Below, one piece after another: positions 6,219 to 12,738 of a stretch of 12,846 bases of DNA (its first letter is position 1; each line of letters starts with the position of its first letter). This stretch comes from Thermoplasmata archaeon (GTDB lineage Archaea; Thermoplasmatota; Thermoplasmata; Lutacidiplasmatales; UBA184). The DNA lies in NCBI GenBank assembly GCA_030039715.1, contig JASHVA010000081.1:1-12846 (forward strand), read 5' to 3'. A model generated the notes under the pieces. The model was given only the letters and a program-made list of their open reading frames with translations. It did no database searches and was not told the DNA's origin. The translations under genes and the position numbers were made by a program.

Positions 6219-6896
6219 GTGGAGGCCGAGATCCGCGAGAAGATGGCCGGCGAGGTCGTGCTCTCGCCGCACCCGGGCCGCACGCTGCGGAAGTGGCGGG
6301 AGGACTTCGGCATCTCTCAGCGCGACCTCGCGAAGCATCTGCAGACGGTCCCCTCGGTGATCAGCGACTACGAGTCGGAGCGGCGCGTGAGCCCGGGCGC
6401 CGCGTTCATCCGTCGGTACGTCGACGCGCTCATCGCCGTCGACCAGGACCACGGAGGGAAGGTCGGCCAGCGCCTCGGCGTGCACTCGCATTCGGACGGC
6501 ATCCTCGGCATGCGGGAGTTCGCGGTCGCGATCCCGCTGAAGTCGTTCGCCGATCGCCTCGAAGCGCGCTCGGTCGGGCGCGTGGACCTCCACCGCGACA
6601 TCCACGGCTTCACGATCCTCGATGCCCCGCGCGCGATCCTGTCGATCGACGCCTCCCATTTCGTCGAGGTCTACGGCTGGACGACCCAGCGGGCGCTGAT
6701 CTTCTCGAACGTGAAGTACGGACGCTCGCCGATGGTCGCCATCCGCGCCCACCCGCTGAAACCGGCCGCGGTCGTCTTCGCGAACCCGGGCCGGGTCGAC
6801 GCCCTCGCCGTGCGTCTCTCCGAGGTGGAGAACATCCCGCTCCTCGTCACGGGCCTCTCGGCGCCCGCAGTCCTCGAACGGCTCGAGGAGCTCTAG
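6219..6896 (+). CDS. HTH transcriptional regulator (COG1709-like), mevalonate operon
   Basis: 225-aa DNA-binding protein with an N-terminal XRE-type (HTH_3) helix-turn-helix at about residues 20-58: GRTLRKWREDFGISQ, RDLAKHLQTVPSVISDYE, with the recognition helix around VPSVISDYESERR. The remaining roughly 150 residues form an alpha/beta domain (FAVAIPLKSFADRL, DAPRAILSIDASHFVEVYGW, AVVFANPGRVDALAVRLSEVENIPLLVTG), typical of the archaeal predicted regulators grouped as COG1709; its ligand is unknown. The start is GTG at 6219, 27 nt after a TATA box, so the message is leaderless. The stop is 17 nt before the HMG-CoA synthase ATG, so it is the first gene of the mevalonate-entry operon and the natural candidate for its regulator, possibly autoregulatory. 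Function beyond DNA binding is inferred from context. Confidence 0.86.
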   Translation: MEAEIREKMAGEVVLSPHPGRTLRKWREDFGISQRDLAKHLQTVPSVISDYESERRVSPGAAFIRRYVDALIAVDQDHGGKVGQRLGVHSHSDGILGMREFAVAIPLKSFADRLEARSVGRVDLHRDIHGFTILDAPRAILSIDASHFVEVYGWTTQRALIFSNVKYGRSPMVAIRAHPLKPAAVVFANPGRVDALAVRLSEVENIPLLVTGLSAPAVLERLEEL

Positions 6897-6913
6897 GTAC
6901 GGAAGGAACATCG

Positions 6914-7966
6914 ATGGACGCAGGAATCGTGAGTTACGGAGCGTACGTCCCGCGGTACCGCATCACGCCCGCCGAGATCGGCCGGGTGTGGGGCGCGGAC
7001 GGCGAAGGGATGGGCCAGAGCCTGAACGTGGTCCGCAAGAGCGTGCCCGCGCCGGACGAGGACACGATCACGATCTCGACCGAGGCGCTGCGGGTCGCGC
7101 TCGTCCGCGGGGCGATCGACCCCCAGCAGATCGGCGCGATCTACGTCGGTTCGGAGTCGCACCCGTACGCGGTCAAGCCGACCGCGACCGTCGTCGCGCA
7201 GGCCGTGGGCGCGACCCCCAACCTCACGGCCGCGGACTTCGAGTTCGCCTGCAAGGCCGGGACCGCCGCGATCCAGACGTGCCTCGGCCTGGTCGGCGCC
7301 GGCATGGCGAAGTACGGCGTCGCCATCGGTAGCGACACGAGCCAGGGGGCGCCCGGGGACGCGCTCGAGTACTCCGCGAGCGCCGGCGGCGCGGCGTTCG
7401 TCATCGGCCGGGACCACGTGATCGCGCGCGTCGAACGGACGCTCTCGTACACCACGGACACCCCGGACTTCTGGCGACGGGAAGGGCAACGGTATCCGAG
7501 CCACAGCGGCCGCTTCACCGGCGAGCCTGCCTACTTCCGGCACGAGACGGAGTGCGCCCGCCGGATCATGGAGGCCGCGGGGACCACGCCGAAGGAGTAC
7601 CGCCACGTCGTCTTCCACCAGCCGAACGGCAAGTTCCCGCAGCGCGTGGGCAAACAGCTCGGCTTCACCGAGGACCAGATGCGCTACGGCCTCGTGACGC
7701 CGTACATCGGCAACACCTACTCCGGCGCCGCGTTGATCGGGCTCGCGAACGTCCTCGACCACGCCGGGCCGAACGAGCGCATCCTCGTCGTCGGGTACGG
7801 CTCCGGCGCGGGGTCCGACGCCTTCGACCTCACGACCACCGACGCGATCGCGGAGTTCGACCGGTCGTACGGCCGGCCGGTGCAGTCGTACCTCGACAGC
7901 GGCGTCGAGCTTTCCTACGGCGTGTACGCGAAGTACCGCGGCAAGATCCACATGGGAGGCAGCTAG
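6914..7966 (+). CDS. Hydroxymethylglutaryl-CoA synthase, archaeal type
   Basis: Condenses acetyl-CoA with acetoacetyl-CoA to HMG-CoA, the second step of the mevalonate pathway that supplies archaeal isoprenoid lipids. The 350-aa length is typical of the short archaeal form. MDAGIVSYGAYVPRYRI is the usual N-terminus. Catalytic residues are present: Glu81 in YVGSESHPYAVKPTA, nucleophile Cys113 in FEFACKAGTAAIQ, and His235 in VVFHQPNGKFPQRVGKQLGF; the C-terminal thiolase-fold block is YIGNTYSGAALIGLANVLD with GYGSGAGSDAF. GGAAGGA at 6901-6907 is a good ribosome binding site 6 nt before ATG 6914. Its stop is 2 nt before the start of the thiolase gene. In archaea this enzyme is known to form a complex with the thiolase and DUF35 proteins encoded next to it. 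The active site looks intact, in contrast to that of the adjacent thiolase. Confidence 0.95.
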   Translation: MDAGIVSYGAYVPRYRITPAEIGRVWGADGEGMGQSLNVVRKSVPAPDEDTITISTEALRVALVRGAIDPQQIGAIYVGSESHPYAVKPTATVVAQAVGATPNLTAADFEFACKAGTAAIQTCLGLVGAGMAKYGVAIGSDTSQGAPGDALEYSASAGGAAFVIGRDHVIARVERTLSYTTDTPDFWRREGQRYPSHSGRFTGEPAYFRHETECARRIMEAAGTTPKEYRHVVFHQPNGKFPQRVGKQLGFTEDQMRYGLVTPYIGNTYSGAALIGLANVLDHAGPNERILVVGYGSGAGSDAFDLTTTDAIAEFDRSYGRPVQSYLDSGVELSYGVYAKYRGKIHMGGS

Positions 7967-7968
7967 CC

Positions 7969-9138
7969 GTGCGCGACGTCGCCGTCCTCGGCGTCGGCAT
8001 GACGAAGTTCGGCGAGCTCTGGGACCGCTCGTTCCGCGAGATCGGGATCGAGGCCGGGCTCCAGGCCCTCGTGGACGCGAAGCTCTCCTCGGGCGACCTC
8101 GGCGCGCTCTACCTCGGCAACATGGCCTCCGGTTCCCTGATCGACCAGGAGCACATCGGCCCGCTGATCCTCGACTACGCGGGACTCGGGGCCCGGCACC
8201 TGCCCGCGGTCCGGGTCGAGGGCGGCGGGGCGTCCGGCTCCCTCGCCCTGCACCAGGGGTACCTCGCGGTCGCGAGCGGACTCTACGACTTCGTCGTCGT
8301 CGGAGGGGCCGAGAAGCTGACGGACGTGCCGGACGCCACGGGCAACCAGATCACGAGCTCCGCGGCGGACCACGAGTGGGAGGTCGTCTTCGGTGGCACG
8401 CTGCCGGCCCTGTGGGCGATGATCGCGCGCCGCCACATGCACCAGTACGGCACGACGCGCGAGCAGCTCGCCCGCGTCGCCGTGCACGCCCACGAGATGG
8501 GTTCCAAGAATCCGAACGCGCACTACCGGAACAAGGTCACGCTCGAACAGGTGATCGGCGCCGGCCCGGTCGCCGAGCCGCTCGGCGTCTTCGACTGCGC
8601 GCCGCTCTCCGACGGGGCCGCCGCGGTCGTCCTCGGGCCGATGGAGCTCGCGCACAAGTACTCCGAGCGGCCGGTCCGCATCGCCGCGAGCGCCGTCGCG
8701 TGCGACACGATGGCGGTGCAGCACCGGCGCGACGTCACGACGCTCGACTCGACCGTCCTCGCGGCGCGACGCGCCTTCGAGCAAGCGAAGCGCGCCCCCG
8801 CGGACGTCCAGGTCGCCGAGATCAACGACGCCTACACGATCAGCGCGCTCCTCGCGCTCGAGGACCTCGGGTTCTCCGAGAAGGGGCACGCCGGGCCCGA
8901 CTTCGAGGCGGGCCGGTTCGCCCGCGGCGGCGAGGTGGCGGTCAACATGTCCGGAGGGTTGAAGGCCCAGGGCCGGCCGTTCGGTGCGGTCGGGGTCGCC
9001 CAGGTGGTCGAGCTCGTCCGGCAGCTGCGCGGCGAGGCGAAGGACCGCCAGGTCGCGAATCCGACGCTCGCGCTCGCGCACGACGTCGGAGGGACCGGCG
9101 CGACGAGCGTCGTCACGCTCCTGGAGCGCGCGAGCTAG
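7969..9138 (+). CDS. Thiolase-family protein, archaeal mevalonate cluster; catalytic Cys missing
   Basis: 389-aa member of the archaeal/SCP2-like thiolase family, by position the acetoacetyl-CoA thiolase that feeds HMG-CoA synthase. Fold markers are present: VAVLGVGMTKFG at the N-terminus, the FDCAPLSDGAAAVVLG block, INDAYTISALLALEDLGF, NMSGGLKAQGRP and ALAHDVGGTGATSVVTLLER. However, the nucleophile segment reads VRVEGGGASGSLAL, with Gly87 (GGG, 8227-8229) where thiolases have cysteine (VEAACASG type), and the usual GHP histidine is Arg336 (GRPFGAVG). The HDAF-type histidine is Asn286. A normal Claisen condensation through an acyl-cysteine is therefore not expected. It may be a structural or acetoacetyl-CoA-handling subunit of the complex, with another thiolase elsewhere. 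The start is GTG 7969, 2 nt after the previous stop, with GGGAGG just upstream; the family alignment begins at this residue. Confidence 0.88.
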   Translation: MRDVAVLGVGMTKFGELWDRSFREIGIEAGLQALVDAKLSSGDLGALYLGNMASGSLIDQEHIGPLILDYAGLGARHLPAVRVEGGGASGSLALHQGYLAVASGLYDFVVVGGAEKLTDVPDATGNQITSSAADHEWEVVFGGTLPALWAMIARRHMHQYGTTREQLARVAVHAHEMGSKNPNAHYRNKVTLEQVIGAGPVAEPLGVFDCAPLSDGAAAVVLGPMELAHKYSERPVRIAASAVACDTMAVQHRRDVTTLDSTVLAARRAFEQAKRAPADVQVAEINDAYTISALLALEDLGFSEKGHAGPDFEAGRFARGGEVAVNMSGGLKAQGRPFGAVGVAQVVELVRQLRGEAKDRQVANPTLALAHDVGGTGATSVVTLLERAS

Positions 9139-9147
9139 GGAGGACCG

Positions 9148-9636
9148 ATGTCGATCGCTCGCTTCTGGCGCGAAACGCCCCGCCGGTACAACCTCGGCGG
9201 CTCGAAGTGCACGATGTGCGGGACGGTCTACTTCCCGCCGCGCGCGGTCTGCCCGACCTGCGCGCACCACCGGGAGTCGATCGGGAAGATGGAGCCGTTC
9301 CAGCTCTCGGGCGACGGGGAGGTCTTCTCGTACACGACCGTCCACGAGCCGGCGGAAGGGTTCGAGATGCAGGTGCCGTACGTCCTCGCCCTCGTCCGGA
9401 CGGTGGAGGGCCCGGTCCTCACCGGCCAGGTCGTCGACCTCGCGCCCGAGGACGTCCGGATCGGCCTCAAGGTCCGCGCGACCTTCCGCAAGCTGCGGGA
9501 GGAGGGAAAGGCCGGCGTGATCCACTACGGGTACAAGTTCGCTCCCGCCGAGGACCTACCGAACCGACCGCCCGGCCGGCCGCGCGGGGCGGTCGGGGCA
9601 CCGGCCGGCTCCGAGAGCGACCGAGCGGCGGCGTGA
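9148..9636 (+). CDS. DUF35 Zn-ribbon/OB-fold protein of the thiolase-HMGCS complex
   Basis: 162-aa small acyl-CoA-associated protein. The N-terminal helix (IARFWRETPRRYNLGGSKC) is followed by a rubredoxin-like zinc ribbon with Cys21, Cys24, Cys35 and Cys38 (CTMC and CPTC), then an OB-fold domain at about residues 50-130 (GEVFSYTTVHEPAEGFEM, PYVLALVRTVEGPVLTGQVVD, IGLKVRATFRKL, GVIHYGYKF). In the characterised archaeal complex the homologous protein bridges thiolase and HMG-CoA synthase and is part of the shared CoA channel. The last 30 residues (after YKF) are a Pro/Gly/Arg-rich extension not usual for the family. GGGAGG at 9138-9143 precedes ATG 9148. The stop overlaps the GTG of the DUF835 gene, so the two are translationally coupled. 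Confidence 0.93.
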   Translation: MSIARFWRETPRRYNLGGSKCTMCGTVYFPPRAVCPTCAHHRESIGKMEPFQLSGDGEVFSYTTVHEPAEGFEMQVPYVLALVRTVEGPVLTGQVVDLAPEDVRIGLKVRATFRKLREEGKAGVIHYGYKFAPAEDLPNRPPGRPRGAVGAPAGSESDRAAA

Positions 9637-10406
9637 GCGCGCCCGAGCGACGGGACGGCCCGCCGCCCGAGGACGAGCCGCCGGCCGACGAGGAGTACGC
9701 CCGCACGTACGCGGCCGGCTACGAGGAGGGCGTGCGCAGCGGGCTCCGCGAGGTGCTGCAGCACACCTCACGCGGTCACACGGCCCAGGAGCTCCGCATC
9801 CTGGTCGAGAGCCGGCTCGCCCGCCTCGACGAGGAGGTCGAGCTGAAGCGGCGCAGCCTGCTCGCCCCGCCCCGGCGCCCGGCGTGGAACTCCCTCCTCC
9901 GGGCCCCGACGCCGGCCCGGGCGTGGAGCGCGCCGATCGGCCCCCCGGTGGCCGGCTCGATGCGCCTCATCCCCGGTCGCAGCGTGCTCGTCCGGGAGGA
10001 GCGGCCGTCGCGCGCCGTCGAGATCCTGCGCGCCAACATCCACGAGTACCCGCGGACCGTGATCGTCTCGCTCCGCCCGCCCGAGCTCCCCGGGCTCTCG
10101 AAGGAGCGCCGGACCGACGTCGTGCCGAGCGGTTCGGAGCTCGCCGGCGGCAACAAGCTCTCGCCGGGGGAGATCGGCGGGCATCTGCGGGGCCCGACGG
10201 AGAGCCCCGGCGGCGCGCTCGTCTACGTCGACGCCCTCGACTACCTCGCGAGCGAGTACGGGCTCGACCTCACGCTCAAGTTCGCGCAGTGGCTCGTCGG
10301 TCAGGTCGAACAGACGTCGTCGGCGCTCGTCGTATCGTTCGACAAGCGGGCGCTCGACACGCGCGAGATGAGCCGGCTCGAGCGGCCGTTCCAGACGGTC
10401 CAGTAG
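9633..10406 (+). CDS. DUF835-domain protein
   Basis: 257-aa protein with two parts. Residues 15-80 are charged and helical (EEYARTYAAGYEEGVRSGL, GHTAQELRILVESRLARL, DEEVELKRRSLL), with a GYxxGxxxG pattern that superficially recalls FliH-like stalks. A Pro/Ala-rich linker (about 81-108) follows, then a DUF835 domain from about 110 to the end: RLIPGRSVLVREERPSRAVEIL, TVIVSLRPPEL, GALVYVDALDYLASEYGLDL and SALVVSFDKRALD. DUF835 is common in Thermoplasmata and other Euryarchaeota, often joined to sensor domains, but its activity is unknown. GTG 9633 overlaps the DUF35 stop (GTGA), so translation is probably coupled to the mevalonate complex genes. The stop lies in a 16-nt palindrome (10405-10420). 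Link to isoprenoid synthesis is only by context. Confidence 0.82.
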   Translation: MSAPERRDGPPPEDEPPADEEYARTYAAGYEEGVRSGLREVLQHTSRGHTAQELRILVESRLARLDEEVELKRRSLLAPPRRPAWNSLLRAPTPARAWSAPIGPPVAGSMRLIPGRSVLVREERPSRAVEILRANIHEYPRTVIVSLRPPELPGLSKERRTDVVPSGSELAGGNKLSPGEIGGHLRGPTESPGGALVYVDALDYLASEYGLDLTLKFAQWLVGQVEQTSSALVVSFDKRALDTREMSRLERPFQTVQ

Positions 10407-10420
10407 GGAGCCGGCTCCCT
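10405..10420. repeat. 16-nt perfect palindrome at the DUF835 stop codon
   Basis: AGGGAGCCGGCTCCCT is a perfect palindrome that includes the last bases of the DUF835 stop codon. It could form a short hairpin at the end of the regulator-to-DUF835 operon, but no T-run follows, so it is not a typical archaeal terminator. Confidence 0.5.
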
Positions 10421-10432
10421 CGCCGCTCGACC

Positions 10433-10444
10433 CAAAAGCATAGG
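10433..10444 (+). promoter_or_regulatory. Possible promoter of the glycosyltransferase gene
   Basis: CAAAAGCATAGG is the only A-rich stretch between the DUF835 stop and the glycosyltransferase. The CATAGG part lies about 30 nt before GTG 10471 and 36 nt before ATG 10477, which fits a leaderless or very short-leader transcript. The match to box A is weak. Confidence 0.35.
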
Positions 10445-10448
10445 ACCC

Positions 10449-10469
10449 CCGGCCGGCACTGCCGGCCGG
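10449..10469. promoter_or_regulatory. 21-nt perfect inverted repeat, candidate operator
   Basis: CCGGCCGGCA (10449-10458) and TGCCGGCCGG (10460-10469) are perfect 10-bp inverted arms around one base. The repeat sits between the presumed TATA region and the start codon of the glycosyltransferase, ending 1 nt before GTG 10471, a place where a bound protein would block transcription. The GC-rich background raises the chance of coincidence. Confidence 0.4.
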
Positions 10470-10476
10470 CGTGGGG

Positions 10477-11691
10477 ATGCAGGTCGTCTTCTTCACGGAC
10501 TCGTACCCGCCGATGCGGGACGGGGTCGCCGCCGTCACGGAGGGACTCGCGCGCTCCATCCGACGGCTCGGGCACTCCGTGCGCGTCTTCGCGCCGAACT
10601 CGATCGTCGGGGCTCCGACCGAGGAGTCGGAGGCGGACGGGGTCCAGGTGACGCGCGTCCGTTCGTTGCCGGTGCCGCTCTATCCCGAGTACCGCTGGCC
10701 CCTCAACCCGTTCGCGCTGCTCCGCCAGTGGCGGGGCCTCGGCGACGTCGACGTGCTGCACATCCACTCCCCGGGCGGCGTCGGGAGCGCCGGGTTCCTC
10801 GCCTCCCGCCGGTACGGCCTGCCGCTGGTCGGCACGTTCCACACGAACATCGGCGAGATGCAGGGGAGCGTCCCGTCCCTGTTCCTCGTGCCGACGTTCT
10901 TCCGCGTCGCCGCGTGGTACAACCTCGGCACGTACTGGCGCTGCGACGTCGCGACGGCGCCGAGCAGCTCTGCGCGCGACGCCCTCGTGCTCCGCGCGCG
11001 GAAGCCGTTCCGCCGCCCGGTGGAGGTCGTCCCGAACGGGATCGACGTCGACCGGTTCCGGCCGGGCGTCCGCGTGCCCGACTGGCGCGTGCGCTGCGGC
11101 CTTCCGGCGGACCCGCTCGTGACGTACCTCGGACGCCTCACGGTCGACAAGGGTGTCCACCGGTTCCTCGACGCGATCGAGGCGAGCCTCGCGCGGAGCG
11201 ACCTCGTCGCGATCGTGGGAGGGTCGGGACCCGAGGAGGAAGCGGTACGCGCCCGCCTCCGCGAGAGCCCGCGCCTCGCCGCGCGCGTCCGGTACGTCGG
11301 ACCGGTCGCCGAGGAGGAGAAGGCGGCGCTCCTCTCCCAGACCGACCTCTTCGTCCTCCCCTCGACCAGCGACACCTCGAGCGTCGCCCTCATGGAGGCG
11401 ATGGCGTCCGGCTCGATGGTGCTCGCGCCCTCGACCGGCGGCGCCGCGGAGGTCGTCGAGGACGGGATCACGGGCCGACGCGTCCCGGTCCTCGAGCCGG
11501 GCGCCCTCGCGACGGCGGTGGGCGACCTCCTCGACCGGCCGGAGGAGCGCCGCCGGATCGCCCGCCAAGCGGCCGAACGCGTGCGCCGGACGTCGTCGAT
11601 GGACACGATGGCCCGTCGCTTTATCTCTCTCTACGAACTAGCAATCACGAGCCGGAGCTCTCGTGACCGCCGTATCGCCGCCGGAGATTGA
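10477..11691 (+). CDS. GT4-family glycosyltransferase (GT-B fold)
   Basis: 404-aa retaining glycosyltransferase of family GT4, which transfers a sugar from a nucleotide-sugar donor to a lipid or glycan acceptor at the inner face of the membrane. The N-terminal Rossmann domain starts MQVVFFTDSYPPMRDGVAAVTEGLARSI and carries VDVLHIHSPG and LVGTFHTN. The donor-binding domain carries VVPNGIDVDRFRPG near residue 185, YLGRLTVDKGVHRFLDAI, VGGSGPEEEAVR, LFVLPSTSDTSS and the E-x7-E type motif EAMASGSMVLAPSTGGAAEVVEDG. It resembles archaeal and bacterial mannosyl/glucosyltransferases acting on diacylglycerol or phosphoinositol lipids, but acceptor and donor cannot be fixed. ATG 10477 is preferred over GTG 10471 two codons earlier because MQVVFFTD matches the family start; a leaderless GTG start remains possible. 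The C-terminus overlaps the next gene by 29 nt. Confidence 0.9.
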   Translation: MQVVFFTDSYPPMRDGVAAVTEGLARSIRRLGHSVRVFAPNSIVGAPTEESEADGVQVTRVRSLPVPLYPEYRWPLNPFALLRQWRGLGDVDVLHIHSPGGVGSAGFLASRRYGLPLVGTFHTNIGEMQGSVPSLFLVPTFFRVAAWYNLGTYWRCDVATAPSSSARDALVLRARKPFRRPVEVVPNGIDVDRFRPGVRVPDWRVRCGLPADPLVTYLGRLTVDKGVHRFLDAIEASLARSDLVAIVGGSGPEEEAVRARLRESPRLAARVRYVGPVAEEEKAALLSQTDLFVLPSTSDTSSVALMEAMASGSMVLAPSTGGAAEVVEDGITGRRVPVLEPGALATAVGDLLDRPEERRRIARQAAERVRRTSSMDTMARRFISLYELAITSRSSRDRRIAAGD

Positions 11692-12727
11692 CGCGCTCGC
11701 CGCCGCGCTGGGCGGGGCCCGGCACGATGCCTACTCCCGGCGCGCGCTCGCGCGCGCGTCGGAGGAGTACCTCTCGCGGCGTCGGCCCCCGCTCGCCGAG
11801 GTCGCGCTGACGGTCGACGGGAAGGAGTACCCGAACCTCTACGCGGTGCTCGCCGACCCCGCCGCGAAGTTCGAGACCGGGGAGATCCGCCTCGACCCGA
11901 TCCCCCCGGCGGGGGCCGCGTGGCGCTTCCTCCTGCCGTTCGAGCGGCTCGTCTTCGCCGCGGACGGTTCGGTCGAGGTCCACCCGCTCGAACCCGGCCC
12001 GCCGGTGCGCGCCGTGGCCCGCGCGATCGTGCGGGAGCACTACCTCCTGCGCTCGCAGGGCGACGAGGAGCGCGCCGCCGCCGGCGGCGCTCGCGTCGAG
12101 CTGAAGGGCCTCCGCGGCACCCTCGCCGAAGCGATCTCCGCGGCCCGCTCCGAGGCGCTCCTCCCGTTCGGCGTCGCGATCCTCGCCTACCTCCCTGAGG
12201 AGCGGTACCGCTACGAGTTCGACGTCCTGCACTCGACGCTCCTCCCCGACCCGCGGGCGGGCCGGCTCGCGCCGGGCCAGCGGGTCCGGCGCAGCGCCCG
12301 CGTCGCGTGGACGCTCGACCAGTACGTCGCGCAGTCCGACCTCTCGCTCCTCGCGGTGCGCTGCCTCGAGGTGCTCGTGGAGTCGCCGGGGCTCACGTCG
12401 ATCGAGCTCTCGCACGTCTTCGGCGGCGTCCGCGAGCTCGTCGACTCGGCGCTCCAGGGGCTCGTCCAGCACCGGCTCGTCTCGTTCGACCGCCGTACCG
12501 GAGTCTACCGGCCGATCCTCGACCCGTTCCTCTCGGCGAACGACCCGACGATGCCGCGGCTCGACGCGGCCCCGGCGGGCTCCGACCCGGCGCTCCGGAC
12601 GAGCGTGCAAGAGCTCCTCGCCGCGGCCGACGCCCGCGCCACCTGCCCGCTCTGCGGCGCTCCGCTGCCCGCCGGCCCGAAGTCGATCCTGTGCGAGAAC
12701 TGCTCCGCGCAGGTCGGCACGGCGTAG
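11663..12727 (+). CDS. Winged-helix/zinc-ribbon protein, function unknown
   Basis: 354-aa protein whose family I do not recognise. Residues 1-130 form an uncharacterised alpha/beta region (AEVALTVDGKEYPNLYAVLAD, WRFLLPFERLVFAADGSVEVH). Residues about 130-210 continue with GLRGTLAEAISAARSEALLPFG and YEFDVLHSTLLPD. A winged-helix-like segment spans about 222-290 (SDLSLLAVRCLEVLVESPGL, ELSHVFGGVRELVDSALQGLVQHRLVSFDRRTGVYR). The C-terminus is a zinc ribbon with Cys328, Cys331, Cys344 and Cys347 (CPLC, CENC). No signal peptide or membrane helix is seen. GTG 11663 is the earliest start; it overlaps the glycosyltransferase end by 29 nt, and TTTATC at 11620-11625 may be a TATA box about 40 nt upstream. 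Composition and codon bias match the neighbours. A DNA- or RNA-binding role is likely from the two domains but no more can be said. Confidence 0.78.
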   Translation: MTAVSPPEIDALAAALGGARHDAYSRRALARASEEYLSRRRPPLAEVALTVDGKEYPNLYAVLADPAAKFETGEIRLDPIPPAGAAWRFLLPFERLVFAADGSVEVHPLEPGPPVRAVARAIVREHYLLRSQGDEERAAAGGARVELKGLRGTLAEAISAARSEALLPFGVAILAYLPEERYRYEFDVLHSTLLPDPRAGRLAPGQRVRRSARVAWTLDQYVAQSDLSLLAVRCLEVLVESPGLTSIELSHVFGGVRELVDSALQGLVQHRLVSFDRRTGVYRPILDPFLSANDPTMPRLDAAPAGSDPALRTSVQELLAAADARATCPLCGAPLPAGPKSILCENCSAQVGTA

Positions 12728-12738
12728 CGCGCGGAAGA

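Noticed and set aside
5550..6911. Upstream in-frame extension of the PAC2 gene on the minus strand.
   Set aside because: It would read through the 120-aa gene, the tRNA and the HTH gene in other frames without conserved sequence; ATG 5549 right at the first conserved strand is the sensible start.
8227..8229. Gly87 codon of the thiolase as a possible sequencing error for cysteine.
   Set aside because: GGG differs from TGC and TGT at two positions, and the partner histidine is also replaced (Arg336), so a single base error does not explain it.
7963..9525. 520-codon minus-strand open frame opposite the thiolase and DUF35 genes.
   Set aside because: Shadow of two conserved genes; no promoter, ribosome binding site or known motif.
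10405..10420. Palindrome at the DUF835 stop as an intrinsic terminator.
   Set aside because: No following T-run; kept only as a palindrome.
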